From a bacterium (GTDB lineage Bacteria > Patescibacteriota > Minisyncoccia > Phycocordibacterales > PALSA-1337): DNA of 25,509 nt. The stretch covers positions 1-25,509 of the forward strand of contig JAUYLM010000055.1 of the NCBI GenBank assembly GCA_030698965.1, written 5' to 3'. Numbering within the stretch: position 1 is the first letter of the stretch; the number at the start of each line of letters is the position of its first letter. The notes below the pieces were generated by a model. It had not been told where the DNA came from. It made no database searches and was given only the letters and a program-made list of their open reading frames with translations. The translations under genes and the position numbers were made by a program. Shown here piece by piece: positions 8,186 through 15,465 of this stretch.

Positions 8186-9289
8186 TTATTTCACGGAGTA
8201 TTTTTTCTGATTGACGACAGTCTGGCCCATCTTCTGCTCGATCTTTGCCTGTTCCAAATCGTGTTCCGCCATTATCTTCGCAAGCTCACTGAAAGCGACT
8301 TTCGGCTTCCAATTGAGTATTTTTCTAGCCTTGCCTGAATCACCAAGGAGGAGATCGACCTCATTCGGACGGAAGTATGCCGGATCAATCTCTATGACTA
8401 CTTTGCCAGTTTTTTTATCGACTGCTTTTTCTTTTAAGCCTCTGCCCTTCCATGCAAGATCCATGCCGAGATTTTTCGCCACTTCGTTGACAAATTCCCT
8501 GACGGTATGGGTTTCTCCTGTGGCAATAACGAAGTCTTCAGGAACATCATGCTGGAGAATTCTCCAGATAGCTTCTACATAGTCCTTAGAATATCCCCAA
8601 TCCCTCTTTGCGTCGAGATTTCCAAGTCTCAAAATATCCTGGAGGCCAAGCTTGATCCTGGCTATGCCGAGCGTGATTTTCCTCGTAACAAAGTTAAGTC
8701 CGCGCCGAGGAGATTCATGATTAAAAAGAATCCCGTTGGCGGCAAAGAGTCCGTAGCCTGTACGGTAGACTTTAGTCATATTGAAGGCGAAGACTTTAGA
8801 GATGCCGTAAGGAGATTGCGGATTGAAAGGGGTTTTTTCGCTTTGAGGGGTCTCCAAAACCTTCCCAAACATTTCAGAAGAGCTGGCCTGATAATATTTG
8901 ATGGGGAAATCCAGATTGCGTATTGTCTCTAGAAGACGCAGAGTGCCTAGAGCATTTATATTGGTCGTATATTCCGGCTTGTCGAAGCTTATGCCAACAT
9001 GGCTTTGAGCTCCCAGATTATATATTTCGTCCGGCTTGACTTTATTGATAATCCTGAAGAGGTTGGAGCTATCAGACAAATCTCCATACATCATATAGAA
9101 GTCTGGGTGTTTGGAATTATTTTCGTAAAGGTGGTCCACTCTGTCTGTATTGGGCAAGCTAGCCCTTCTCTGAATGCCATAAACTTCATATCCCTTCCCC
9201 AGCAGAAATTCCGCGAGATATGATCCGTCTTGACCGGTAATGCCCGTAATGAGAGCTTTTTTCTTCGTGTTCTTTGTGACTTTATTCAT
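8186..9289 (-). CDS. gmd: GDP-mannose 4,6-dehydratase
   Basis: Counted from the ATG at 9289 the protein has 367 residues, the usual Gmd length. It is an extended SDR: nucleotide-binding GITGQDG at 16-22, the RR pair of NADP-type Gmd at 41-42, the active site SSSEMFG at 136-142 with Y161 and K165 of YGISK, an NHESPRRG block, and the C-terminal FRPNEVDLLLGD typical of Gmd. It converts GDP-D-mannose to GDP-4-keto-6-deoxy-D-mannose, the branch point to GDP-fucose, GDP-rhamnose, GDP-perosamine and C-branched sugars. A longer frame upstream to 9376 overlaps the preceding gene by 80 nt and has a basic, non-homologous prefix, so I reject it. The start lies 7 nt after the upstream stop. The product would feed the GT11, DegT and C-methyltransferase enzymes encoded nearby. 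Confidence 0.95.
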   Translation of the reverse strand: MNKVTKNTKKKALITGITGQDGSYLAEFLLGKGYEVYGIQRRASLPNTDRVDHLYENNSKHPDFYMMYGDLSDSSNLFRIINKVKPDEIYNLGAQSHVGISFDKPEYTTNINALGTLRLLETIRNLDFPIKYYQASSSEMFGKVLETPQSEKTPFNPQSPYGISKVFAFNMTKVYRTGYGLFAANGILFNHESPRRGLNFVTRKITLGIARIKLGLQDILRLGNLDAKRDWGYSKDYVEAIWRILQHDVPEDFVIATGETHTVREFVNEVAKNLGMDLAWKGRGLKEKAVDKKTGKVVIEIDPAYFRPNEVDLLLGDSGKARKILNWKPKVAFSELAKIMAEHDLEQAKIEQKMGQTVVNQKKYSVK

Positions 9290-9296
9290 ATAAGCA

Positions 9297-10259
9297 TTAC
9301 TTTTTCCTGCTAAAGGTTTTTTTGAAAATCTTTTTAATATTGCGTGATGTCGAATAGCCCAGAGCCCGCAAGGCAACCCTGCCCGAAATGACGGGTCTAG
9401 ACCACTCCGAGAACCACTGCGGCAAATGAGAGTGTTTTTTCTCTATATCCTGATGGATAAGATTGGACTTGTGCATTCCCTCGAGAAGCGGCATTTCTTT
9501 CCCTTGTTTCTTATGCCAAGTCAGGAAGGCATGGGTATCCTTTGGCAGGCAATGTCCGCCGTAGGATCTGCCATAGCGGAGATAGCCCTTTCTCTCGAAG
9601 AAAAAATCCACCACTCTCTCGTTCTTCGCCAATTTTTCCTTGTCTGTTGGGTGGGAGATGGCATTGCCGAACTCGTTCACGAAAGCGATGCGTATAGCAT
9701 TCCATGTATTTGAAAGGTACTTTATATATGAAGCTTCTTCCGGAGTACCGTGAAAAACTTTTGTGGCATTACGGTCCCAATTATAGAAAAAACTTGGCCA
9801 TTTCTTTTCGTTCCCATTCTTTTTTCCAAGGATGAAATATTGTGGAAGAAGGCTTTCTTCCACCGCTTTTTTCTCATGAAGGAACTCCGGAATATAATAA
9901 TCAAAATCCAGAGTAGCTAGGTGGCCAGGAATGATAGTTGAACGCAGGATTACTCCGCCTTTCGCCTTCTTCAGGGATTCCAAGGCTTTACGGATCGCGG
10001 AGATATCTTGTTCTCCTTCCTGATTGACCCTATCGCCCACAGCCACAATATACCATGTATCATGACTATCCTTTTCCAGAACATCCGATATAGGCTTTAC
10101 CTTATCGTAAAGCTTTGCATACTTGTCAGCATATTTAAGATTAGGCTTTTGAATATCGAAATAATAGACCGGGTAACCGGCATAAGAAAGAGCTAGGGCA
10201 TTAGCCTGTCCTACCCAGCCAAAACCAATTATTACGATTGTTTCCTTTCCATTATTCAT
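9297..10259 (-). CDS. UDP-glucose/GDP-mannose dehydrogenase-like protein lacking the C-terminal domain
   Basis: At 320 residues this is about 100 shorter than normal UDP-glucose or GDP-mannose 6-dehydrogenases. Seen are the N-terminal NAD-binding GFGWVG (12-17), LRSTIIPG (105-112), PEFL (124-127), the central helix KYLSNTWNAIRIAFVNEFGN (180-199) and the catalytic-cysteine motif GGHCLPKD with C237. The chain then ends after about 80 more residues with a basic tail, without the second Rossmann domain that normally binds the NDP-sugar. It keeps the residues for NAD binding and thioester chemistry, so it may be active on an unusual substrate or dimerise differently; it may also be degenerate. It is the first gene of a minus-strand set with gmd, GT11 and asnB. 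The start is supported by an extended -10 promoter ending 9 nt upstream. Confidence 0.8.
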   Translation of the reverse strand: MNNGKETIVIIGFGWVGQANALALSYAGYPVYYFDIQKPNLKYADKYAKLYDKVKPISDVLEKDSHDTWYIVAVGDRVNQEGEQDISAIRKALESLKKAKGGVILRSTIIPGHLATLDFDYYIPEFLHEKKAVEESLLPQYFILGKKNGNEKKWPSFFYNWDRNATKVFHGTPEEASYIKYLSNTWNAIRIAFVNEFGNAISHPTDKEKLAKNERVVDFFFERKGYLRYGRSYGGHCLPKDTHAFLTWHKKQGKEMPLLEGMHKSNLIHQDIEKKHSHLPQWFSEWSRPVISGRVALRALGYSTSRNIKKIFKKTFSRKK

Positions 10260-10268
10260 AATAATGGA

Positions 10269-10296
10269 ATACTAACATATTGGAGATAATAATCAA
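10269..10296 (-). promoter_or_regulatory. Promoter of the dehydrogenase-gmd-GT11-asnB unit
   Basis: On the minus strand TTGATT (10296-10291), a 16-nt spacer and extended -10 TGtTAGTAT (hexamer 10274-10269) end 9 nt before the ATG at 10259, giving a predicted leader of about 2-3 nt. Confidence 0.5.
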
Positions 10297-10300
10297 AAAA

Positions 10301-10329
10301 TTTACATTAAAAGCCATTTCAGATATACT
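10301..10329 (+). promoter_or_regulatory. Promoter of the tandem SDR unit, leaderless geometry
   Basis: TTTACA (10301-10306), a 17-nt spacer and TATACT (10324-10329) are followed by 6 nt and the ATG at 10336, so transcription should start on the initiation codon. It is arranged back to back with the minus-strand promoter within the same 76-nt gap; the two -35 boxes are 4 nt apart. Confidence 0.65.
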
Positions 10330-10335
10330 TTAAAA

Positions 10336-11325
10336 ATGTCTAGAGTCTTAATTACGGGCGGTACTGGTTTTATCGGATATCACCTGGCCAATCGCCTATC
10401 TAACCAGAATCATGAAATCGTACTTGCCGACAACTTTTTCCGCAGCGAAAAAGACGCAGACCTTATTGCCCTCCTGGAAAAACCCAATGTTAAGCTCGTC
10501 GAAGGCGATCTAACGATCAAAGAATCATGGGATAAGCTAGGCGATGGCTACGACTACGTCTACCACCTTGTCGGAATCAATGGCACAGAATTATTTTATA
10601 AAATACCTCATGAAGTTCTGCGAATAGGCATAGAGACTACCCTTCATGTGCTCGACTGGTTCCGGACGAAAAATAATAAGCCGGAAGCGAAAATACTTTA
10701 CACATCTTCCAATGAAGCATACGCCGGTGCCCTAGAAGCCTTCGGAAAACTCCCCCTCCCTACTCCGGAAAATGTTCCTTTAGTTATTTCTGATCCTTAC
10801 AATGCACGCTGGTCTTATGCCGGACAAAAGCTTGTTGGCGAGCTTCTTTTCATCCATTATTCGAAAGCCTACAATTTTAGAATGTCCATAGTCCGTCCGC
10901 ACAATTTCTACGGACCGAGAGAAGGATACCAACATGTGATACCTGAAATAATTGAGAGAGTGCAAAAGAAAGTTGAGCCCTTCCCTATTTTCGGCGCTGA
11001 TGATACGCGTTCATTCTGCTATATTGATGATGCGATCGAAGCGATACAAGCTGTTATGGAATCTTCAAAAACCGACGGCGGAACATACCATATTGGCACA
11101 CACAGAGAGACTGTCATTAAGGATCTCATAGAGACAATGTTCAAGATACTCAATTGGCATCCCAAAGAGCTTGATATCAAGAATTCTCCTGCAGGAAGCG
11201 TCAAAAGGCGCCTGCCTGATGTTTCTAAAATTAAGAGAGATATAGGGTGGGAAGCAAAGGTAGAACTTGAGGAGGGTCTACAGAAGATGACTGAGTGGTA
11301 TCTCGCACATCCTCGCAAGGTTTAA
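10336..11325 (+). CDS. NAD-dependent epimerase/dehydratase (extended SDR), paralogue 1
   Basis: The 329-residue extended SDR has the glycine-rich GGTGFIG at 8-14, an acidic residue after beta2 (D32, suggesting NAD), the catalytic S124/S125 region TSSNEAY and the YxxxK pair Y161-K165 in SYAGQK. RPHNFYGPR and the RSFCYIDDAIEA block are typical of the NDP-sugar-modifying branch. The family performs 4-epimerisation, 4,6-dehydration, decarboxylation or 4-reduction of NDP-sugars; I cannot assign one. A 4-reductase or epimerase acting on the Gmd product is plausible from context. The next gene encodes a clear paralogue in tandem, starting 2 nt after this stop. The start codon coincides with the predicted transcription start. 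Confidence 0.85.
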   Translation: MSRVLITGGTGFIGYHLANRLSNQNHEIVLADNFFRSEKDADLIALLEKPNVKLVEGDLTIKESWDKLGDGYDYVYHLVGINGTELFYKIPHEVLRIGIETTLHVLDWFRTKNNKPEAKILYTSSNEAYAGALEAFGKLPLPTPENVPLVISDPYNARWSYAGQKLVGELLFIHYSKAYNFRMSIVRPHNFYGPREGYQHVIPEIIERVQKKVEPFPIFGADDTRSFCYIDDAIEAIQAVMESSKTDGGTYHIGTHRETVIKDLIETMFKILNWHPKELDIKNSPAGSVKRRLPDVSKIKRDIGWEAKVELEEGLQKMTEWYLAHPRKV

Positions 11326-11327
11326 TT

Positions 11328-12308
11328 ATGGCAAAAATATTAATTACAGGCGGAACAGGGTTTCTCGGATACCACCTTGCGGTGAAGCTTTTATCGTCAG
11401 GCAATAACGAAGTGGTGTTGGCATCCAAATCGTTACCAGATTCAGAAGACAAGGATTTTGCCTCATTACTCTCACTACCCAACATCAAGATAATCAAAGC
11501 TGATCTTACTGACCGCTCTGCCTGGAAAAAACTCGGTGGAGGCTACGAGTTTGTCTACCATTTAGTGAGCATAAAGGGATTTAAAAATTTCAACGAAATT
11601 CCACACGAGGTACTCCGTGTTGGTATTCTGGCGGCACTCAATGCTCTTGAATGGTTCAGACTGGGTAGCGGCAAGCCAAATGCAAAAATCCTTTTTACCT
11701 CCTCTAATGAAGTCTATACTGGCGGAGCGCTTGCCTATGAAAATATAATTAATCCCATTCCAGAAAATGTGCCGGCGGTCATCCTCGATCCATACGACCC
11801 AAGATGGTCATACGCCGGAGCTAAGCTTATTGGTGAACTTCTCTTTATTCACTATGCCAATGCATATAGCTTTAGAATGTCGATTGTGCGTCCTGTGAAT
11901 ATATACGGCCCTAGGGCTGGATTTGACGGGATGATTCCAAAGATTATACAGCAGGCTGGGGAAAAAGCTGATCCATTTACGATCCTCGGTCCAGATGACA
12001 CCCGAACATTTTGCTTTGTAGAAGATGCAGTAGACGCACTTATCAGAGTAATGGAATCTCCAAAAACAGATGGGCAGACCTACAATATTGGAGGAGACAG
12101 ACAGGCGAGCGTAAAAGATGTGACGGGAATGATTTTTGACGCGATGAAATGGCATCCTAAAAATATTATTGAGGAAAATTCACCAAGAGAAGCAGTCCGA
12201 AACAGCGTGCCTGATATTTCAAAGATAAAAAGAGATGCTGGCTGGGAGCCTGGAACTAGACTTAAGGAAGGATTGGCAGAGACGGTTAAATGGTATCAAA
12301 AGAAATGA
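11328..12308 (+). CDS. NAD-dependent epimerase/dehydratase (extended SDR), paralogue 2
   Basis: This 326-residue SDR is colinear with its upstream neighbour along the whole length: GGTGFLG at 8-14, TSSNEVY, Y162-K166 in SYAGAK, RPVNIYGPR and RTFCFVEDAVDA. The two genes therefore come from a tandem duplication. I start it at the ATG at 11328 (MAKILITGG), which aligns with the paralogue. An upstream frame to 11295 adds 11 residues inside the previous gene and is unlikely. Here an AAGG lies 7 nt before the ATG, one of the few SD-like sites in the window, fitting an operon-internal gene. The two enzymes may catalyse successive steps or form a heteromer. The stop overlaps the next ATG (ATGA), implying translational coupling to the Nudix-like gene. 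Confidence 0.84.
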   Translation: MAKILITGGTGFLGYHLAVKLLSSGNNEVVLASKSLPDSEDKDFASLLSLPNIKIIKADLTDRSAWKKLGGGYEFVYHLVSIKGFKNFNEIPHEVLRVGILAALNALEWFRLGSGKPNAKILFTSSNEVYTGGALAYENIINPIPENVPAVILDPYDPRWSYAGAKLIGELLFIHYANAYSFRMSIVRPVNIYGPRAGFDGMIPKIIQQAGEKADPFTILGPDDTRTFCFVEDAVDALIRVMESPKTDGQTYNIGGDRQASVKDVTGMIFDAMKWHPKNIIEENSPREAVRNSVPDISKIKRDAGWEPGTRLKEGLAETVKWYQKK

Positions 12309-13075
12309 ATGACTGGGACAAACATGAGATAGCAAAAAAATATCAGGCTGGATTATTGAATGCTTCAAGCCAACCTTACTTGCTTGAGTTTGTAGCGCCG
12401 CCAGTAACCCCCGGACTGGATCATGCTGTTGAAAGCTGGAGAGATGCTGGAAACAATCCGTTTCCAGCAAATGACCTGATTTCAAATAAAGTCGGGGTAT
12501 TCGATTATGATGAGGAGAGAAATACTATAGCCTGTTTTCCCATATCATGGGGGCAAAAAATTACCATGACCCTACCACATATACGCCCCAAACTTCCACC
12601 AAATGAAAGCTTTTATTATCTTTCCGTCTGCGGAATAGTTAGGACCATCGACAATCATTTATTGCTTTCTTGCCGATCAAAAGCGGTAAATAATTATCAG
12701 GGCATGTGGCATGCTTCGATAGCTGGGACTCTGGATATCGCTACTGCCAAATCCAGCAGGACAGTCTTTCCTCAATTCTTCCAAGAAATGGAGGAGGAAC
12801 TACAAATATACCCTTCGCATATCATAAAGGTTAACCAGTTAGGCTTGTGCAAGTACCTAATACCGAACAGCGCATCCTTTGAAGTCTGCATGAGCGCGCA
12901 AGTTAGCTTGACGGCGAAAGAGGTATTGGAACGAGCGAAAGATGCTAAAGATAGCTGGGAAGGAACTATACATGCCTTTACACCAGAAGAAGCCACCAGA
13001 ATGTTGAGCTTGGAATCAAAAGAGAGATTTGTACCCGGAGGAGCCGCAACTCTGATATTGAAGCTAGGCTTATAG
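12305..13075 (+). CDS. Nudix-like protein coupled to the SDR pair
   Basis: The protein has 256 residues from the ATG of an ATGA overlap with the upstream SDR. I do not recognise a named family. Residues about 104-200 look like a Nudix fold: a strand YYLSVCGIVRTIDNHLLL (104-121), GMWHASIAGTL (133-143), then QFFQEMEEELQI (157-168), which resembles the REUxEExGU part of the Nudix box with Gln for Arg and Gln for the late Gly. The spacing from the box Gly (G141) to the REU part is longer than in the standard box, so metal binding may be altered. The first 100 residues resemble the non-catalytic N-terminal region seen in some longer Nudix proteins. In a sugar operon it might hydrolyse an NDP-sugar or have become structural. 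The last 6 bases overlap the convergent aminotransferase gene. Confidence 0.6.
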   Translation: MNDWDKHEIAKKYQAGLLNASSQPYLLEFVAPPVTPGLDHAVESWRDAGNNPFPANDLISNKVGVFDYDEERNTIACFPISWGQKITMTLPHIRPKLPPNESFYYLSVCGIVRTIDNHLLLSCRSKAVNNYQGMWHASIAGTLDIATAKSSRTVFPQFFQEMEEELQIYPSHIIKVNQLGLCKYLIPNSASFEVCMSAQVSLTAKEVLERAKDAKDSWEGTIHAFTPEEATRMLSLESKERFVPGGAATLILKLGL

Positions 13076-14170
13076 ATAAAAATCCCTTATGTGTCCTATG
13101 ACAGTATTGATATCTTCATCAGTGAGGAAAAAAGCTGAAGGAAGCCACAATGCCTTTGGCAAGTATTTCGTGCTGTTTGGAAAATTATCATCGGGTAAAG
13201 GATAAGCTTTCTGTTGGTGAATCGGATTCCAGTATCTACGGCAATCAATGTTAAATTCTTTCAGAAATTTATCCAGTTCATCACGCCGGTCAACGAGGGC
13301 ATCCACCCATTGTGGAACTCCGCCTTGCGCAATGTCAATATCAAATATCTTGAATCCAGGAATATCACTAAGAGCCTCCTTATACATGGAATAAGTTCTT
13401 TTCATGCGAGCGGTCCTCTCTCCCACCAAATCTAACTGCCCAAGACCAATCGCCGCCTGAAGATCTGTGTATTTAAAATTAAAGCCGATCGTATTATGCG
13501 CATCATCTCCCCCTGTCCCTCTTATTGGTCTTCCTTGATCCTTCAGTGGTTTAAGTTTTTCATAAAAATTTGTATTATCAGTAACTATCATACCACCCTG
13601 GCCGGTTGTAATCGTCTTGGCCGCAGAGAAGGAGAAGCACCCTGCGTCAGACCATGTACCTAAATATTTTCCCTTATACTTGGAAAAGAAAGCTTCTGCC
13701 GCGTCTTCCACCACGACCAAACCATGTCCCATGGCAATACCCAGGATATTTTCCATATCTGCCCCCCTTCCCGTCACGTGGACAGGAACTACAGCTTTGG
13801 TCTTTCCAGTTATCGCTTTCTTAAAAGCATCGGTACTTATATTGAGAGTTGCTGGATCTATGTCGACAAGAACTGGGTTTGCTCCCGCCAGCGTGACAGC
13901 ATTCGCTGTAGCAATAAATGTCGCATCCGGTACTATGACTTCGTCGCCGTGACCTATTCCAAAAGCCTTTAAGGCTAAAAAAATGGCGTTGGTTCCGCTA
14001 GTGGTAGCGATTGCATGCTTGACTCCCAGAGCTTTGGCCACCACATCTTCAAACTGGGTAGTCAATTTTCCTTCATTGGCGTAATTATCAGCAAAAACTT
14101 TCTCAATATTGTCACGCTCCTGTTTACTCCCGATGCGAGGCTCCCACCAAGGGATTTTTTTGTAGTCCAT
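13070..14170 (-). CDS. DegT/DnrJ/EryC1/StrS sugar aminotransferase (perosamine-synthase-like)
   Basis: The 366-residue PLP enzyme has the family layout: TTSGTNAIFLAL (56-67), VVPVHVTGRGADM (127-139), D156 in VVEDAAEA, and FSFSAAKTITTGQGG (179-193) with K185 as the Schiff-base lysine. The KTITTGxGGM form with VEDxAEA resembles GDP-perosamine synthases (RfbE/PerA) more than the dTDP-sugar enzymes; this is recognition, not a search result. With Gmd encoded nearby, the likely reaction is transamination of GDP-4-keto-6-deoxy-mannose to GDP-perosamine. The lysine rules out a ColD-like deoxygenase, which has His there. It starts 6 nt after the C-methyltransferase stop with a TAAAAT box 8 nt upstream, and it converges on the Nudix-like gene. 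Confidence 0.87.
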   Translation of the reverse strand: MDYKKIPWWEPRIGSKQERDNIEKVFADNYANEGKLTTQFEDVVAKALGVKHAIATTSGTNAIFLALKAFGIGHGDEVIVPDATFIATANAVTLAGANPVLVDIDPATLNISTDAFKKAITGKTKAVVPVHVTGRGADMENILGIAMGHGLVVVEDAAEAFFSKYKGKYLGTWSDAGCFSFSAAKTITTGQGGMIVTDNTNFYEKLKPLKDQGRPIRGTGGDDAHNTIGFNFKYTDLQAAIGLGQLDLVGERTARMKRTYSMYKEALSDIPGFKIFDIDIAQGGVPQWVDALVDRRDELDKFLKEFNIDCRRYWNPIHQQKAYPLPDDNFPNSTKYLPKALWLPSAFFLTDEDINTVIGHIRDFYL

Positions 14171-14176
14171 CTTTTA

Positions 14177-15427
14177 TTATTTTAAATTAACAATACGAGG
14201 AACCGGCAGAGGCAGTATGAACTTGCCCTTATACCCCGCTTCCCGCACTTTTTTTATTAGCTCCTGGCCTATATGCCATGAGAGCACCAGAACGTAATCG
14301 GGCTGATCTTCGAATATTCTCGATTCATCCACTACTCGTATATGGGTCCCCGGCGTGTACAGTCCTATTTTTGGGGATCCCTTCTTTTCCCCAGCGTAGT
14401 CAAGTATAGTATCATTTATCTTTGTAAAATTGAGGAGAGGATTAGATCTAGCGGGGCTGGTCAGAGCGGCTATTCTCGCGCCTCCTTTTTTCAATTTCAA
14501 AAGGAGGGCGAGTAGGTCATTTTTTGCTTCATAAGCTTTTGCGGCGAAATCCAGCAGGGTCTTTTCATCAGTCAAGCCGGCCTCTTCCTCTTTCCTCATC
14601 AAATCCTTTGCCCTTGAGCTGACGGGCCACTTTCCTTTCTTTGCATATACGCGTATAGACCCCCCAGCTGCGCTTATTCTCTCCGCGTCTATCATTGACA
14701 TTCCAGCGTCTTCAAGAAGCCCCTTGATGGGCTTGAGAGAATAGAATCTCAAATGCTCGTGATAGATAGTATCGAATTCTAGTTTTTCTACGATATCCAT
14801 GAGATACTGCGACTCAGAGATGAAAACCCCGTTTTTATCAAGCAGATTTGAAATATTTTTTGCTAGAGCTGGCGCGTCATTTATATGCGCGAACACATTG
14901 GCAGCAGTGATAACTTTAGCCAATCCGTATTTCTTTTTAATATAATTTACGACCTTATTATTGAAAAAATCTTGAATTGTTTTTATTCCGTTTTTATTCG
15001 CCACCTTCGCGGCTCCAGTCGGCTCAACACCCAGGACTTTCATACCCTTGTCTTTGAAGCCACTTAGAAGAGTCCCATCATTTGATCCGACATCCACTAT
15101 CAGGTCGCCTTTTTTCCATGGATAATCCCTCTCCAATATATCGGCAAGCTCCCGGAAATTCCGTATAAGCATGTTGGTAAGACCGGTTCGGTAAGGGTAA
15201 TGAGGAGGAAAGACGACTTTTGGATCAGGTATATAGTCAAGCTGGAGAAGCCCGCATTTCCTGCAGAGAACTGCGTTCAGAGGATAAGTCACTTCCGGCT
15301 CATGAAGCCCCTCTTCTTTTAAATATTCCTGTACAATAGGCTGGTGGCCTAGGGAAAGAATCGGCGTCAATCCTCCTGATCCGCATACTTGGCATGCCAA
15401 CACTCTTCCTATTGTATTTTTTTTCAT
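14177..15427 (-). CDS. Sugar C-methyltransferase paralogue (zinc-binding N-terminal)
   Basis: The 416-residue relative of the protein at 4323-5543 has zinc cysteines C12, C15, C55 and C58, LGHQP at 26-30, SAM motif I DVGSNDGTLL at 112-121 and the YHEHLRFYS block. The C-terminal motif is changed: where the paralogue has GAPAKGNTLLNY this protein has TSPARSNPLLNF, so the C-terminal domain may bind a different sugar nucleotide. I place the start at the ATG at 15427. A frame 12 codons longer would need a TTG at 15463, which lies within the -35 box of a very good promoter (TTGACT, 17 nt, TAAAAT) whose expected +1 is at 15427. It heads a two-gene unit with the aminotransferase, which suggests an amino, C-methyl deoxysugar. 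Confidence 0.84.
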   Translation of the reverse strand: MKKNTIGRVLACQVCGSGGLTPILSLGHQPIVQEYLKEEGLHEPEVTYPLNAVLCRKCGLLQLDYIPDPKVVFPPHYPYRTGLTNMLIRNFRELADILERDYPWKKGDLIVDVGSNDGTLLSGFKDKGMKVLGVEPTGAAKVANKNGIKTIQDFFNNKVVNYIKKKYGLAKVITAANVFAHINDAPALAKNISNLLDKNGVFISESQYLMDIVEKLEFDTIYHEHLRFYSLKPIKGLLEDAGMSMIDAERISAAGGSIRVYAKKGKWPVSSRAKDLMRKEEEAGLTDEKTLLDFAAKAYEAKNDLLALLLKLKKGGARIAALTSPARSNPLLNFTKINDTILDYAGEKKGSPKIGLYTPGTHIRVVDESRIFEDQPDYVLVLSWHIGQELIKKVREAGYKGKFILPLPVPRIVNLK

Positions 15428-15456
15428 TGAATCAATTTTAGCGAATGTGATATTAT
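15427..15456 (+). promoter_or_regulatory. Plus-strand promoter of the GT2 gene at 15466
   Basis: TTGAAT (15427-15432), an 18-nt spacer and extended -10 TGaTATTAT (hexamer 15451-15456) end 9 nt before the ATG at 15466. The predicted leader is about 2-3 nt. It overlaps the opposing promoter almost completely. Confidence 0.5.
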
Positions 15457-15463
15457 AAGTCAA
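15435..15463 (-). promoter_or_regulatory. Minus-strand promoter of the C-methyltransferase-aminotransferase unit, leaderless geometry
   Basis: On the minus strand TTGACT (15463-15458), a 17-nt spacer and TAAAAT (15440-15435) are followed by 7 nt and the ATG at 15427. It decides the start of the C-methyltransferase gene, because the longer frame would begin upstream of the transcript. Confidence 0.62.
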
Positions 15464-15465
15464 TC

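Noticed and set aside
9290..9376. Longer gmd start at 9376
   Set aside because: It overlaps the dehydrogenase gene by 80 nt and adds a non-homologous prefix; the ATG at 9289 gives the standard Gmd length.
11295..11327. Upstream start of the second SDR
   Set aside because: It lies within the first SDR gene and breaks alignment with the paralogue, which starts M-x-x-(I/V)-L-I-T-G-G.
13724..13972. Plus-strand frame opposite the aminotransferase
   Set aside because: No motif or promoter; antisense shadow.
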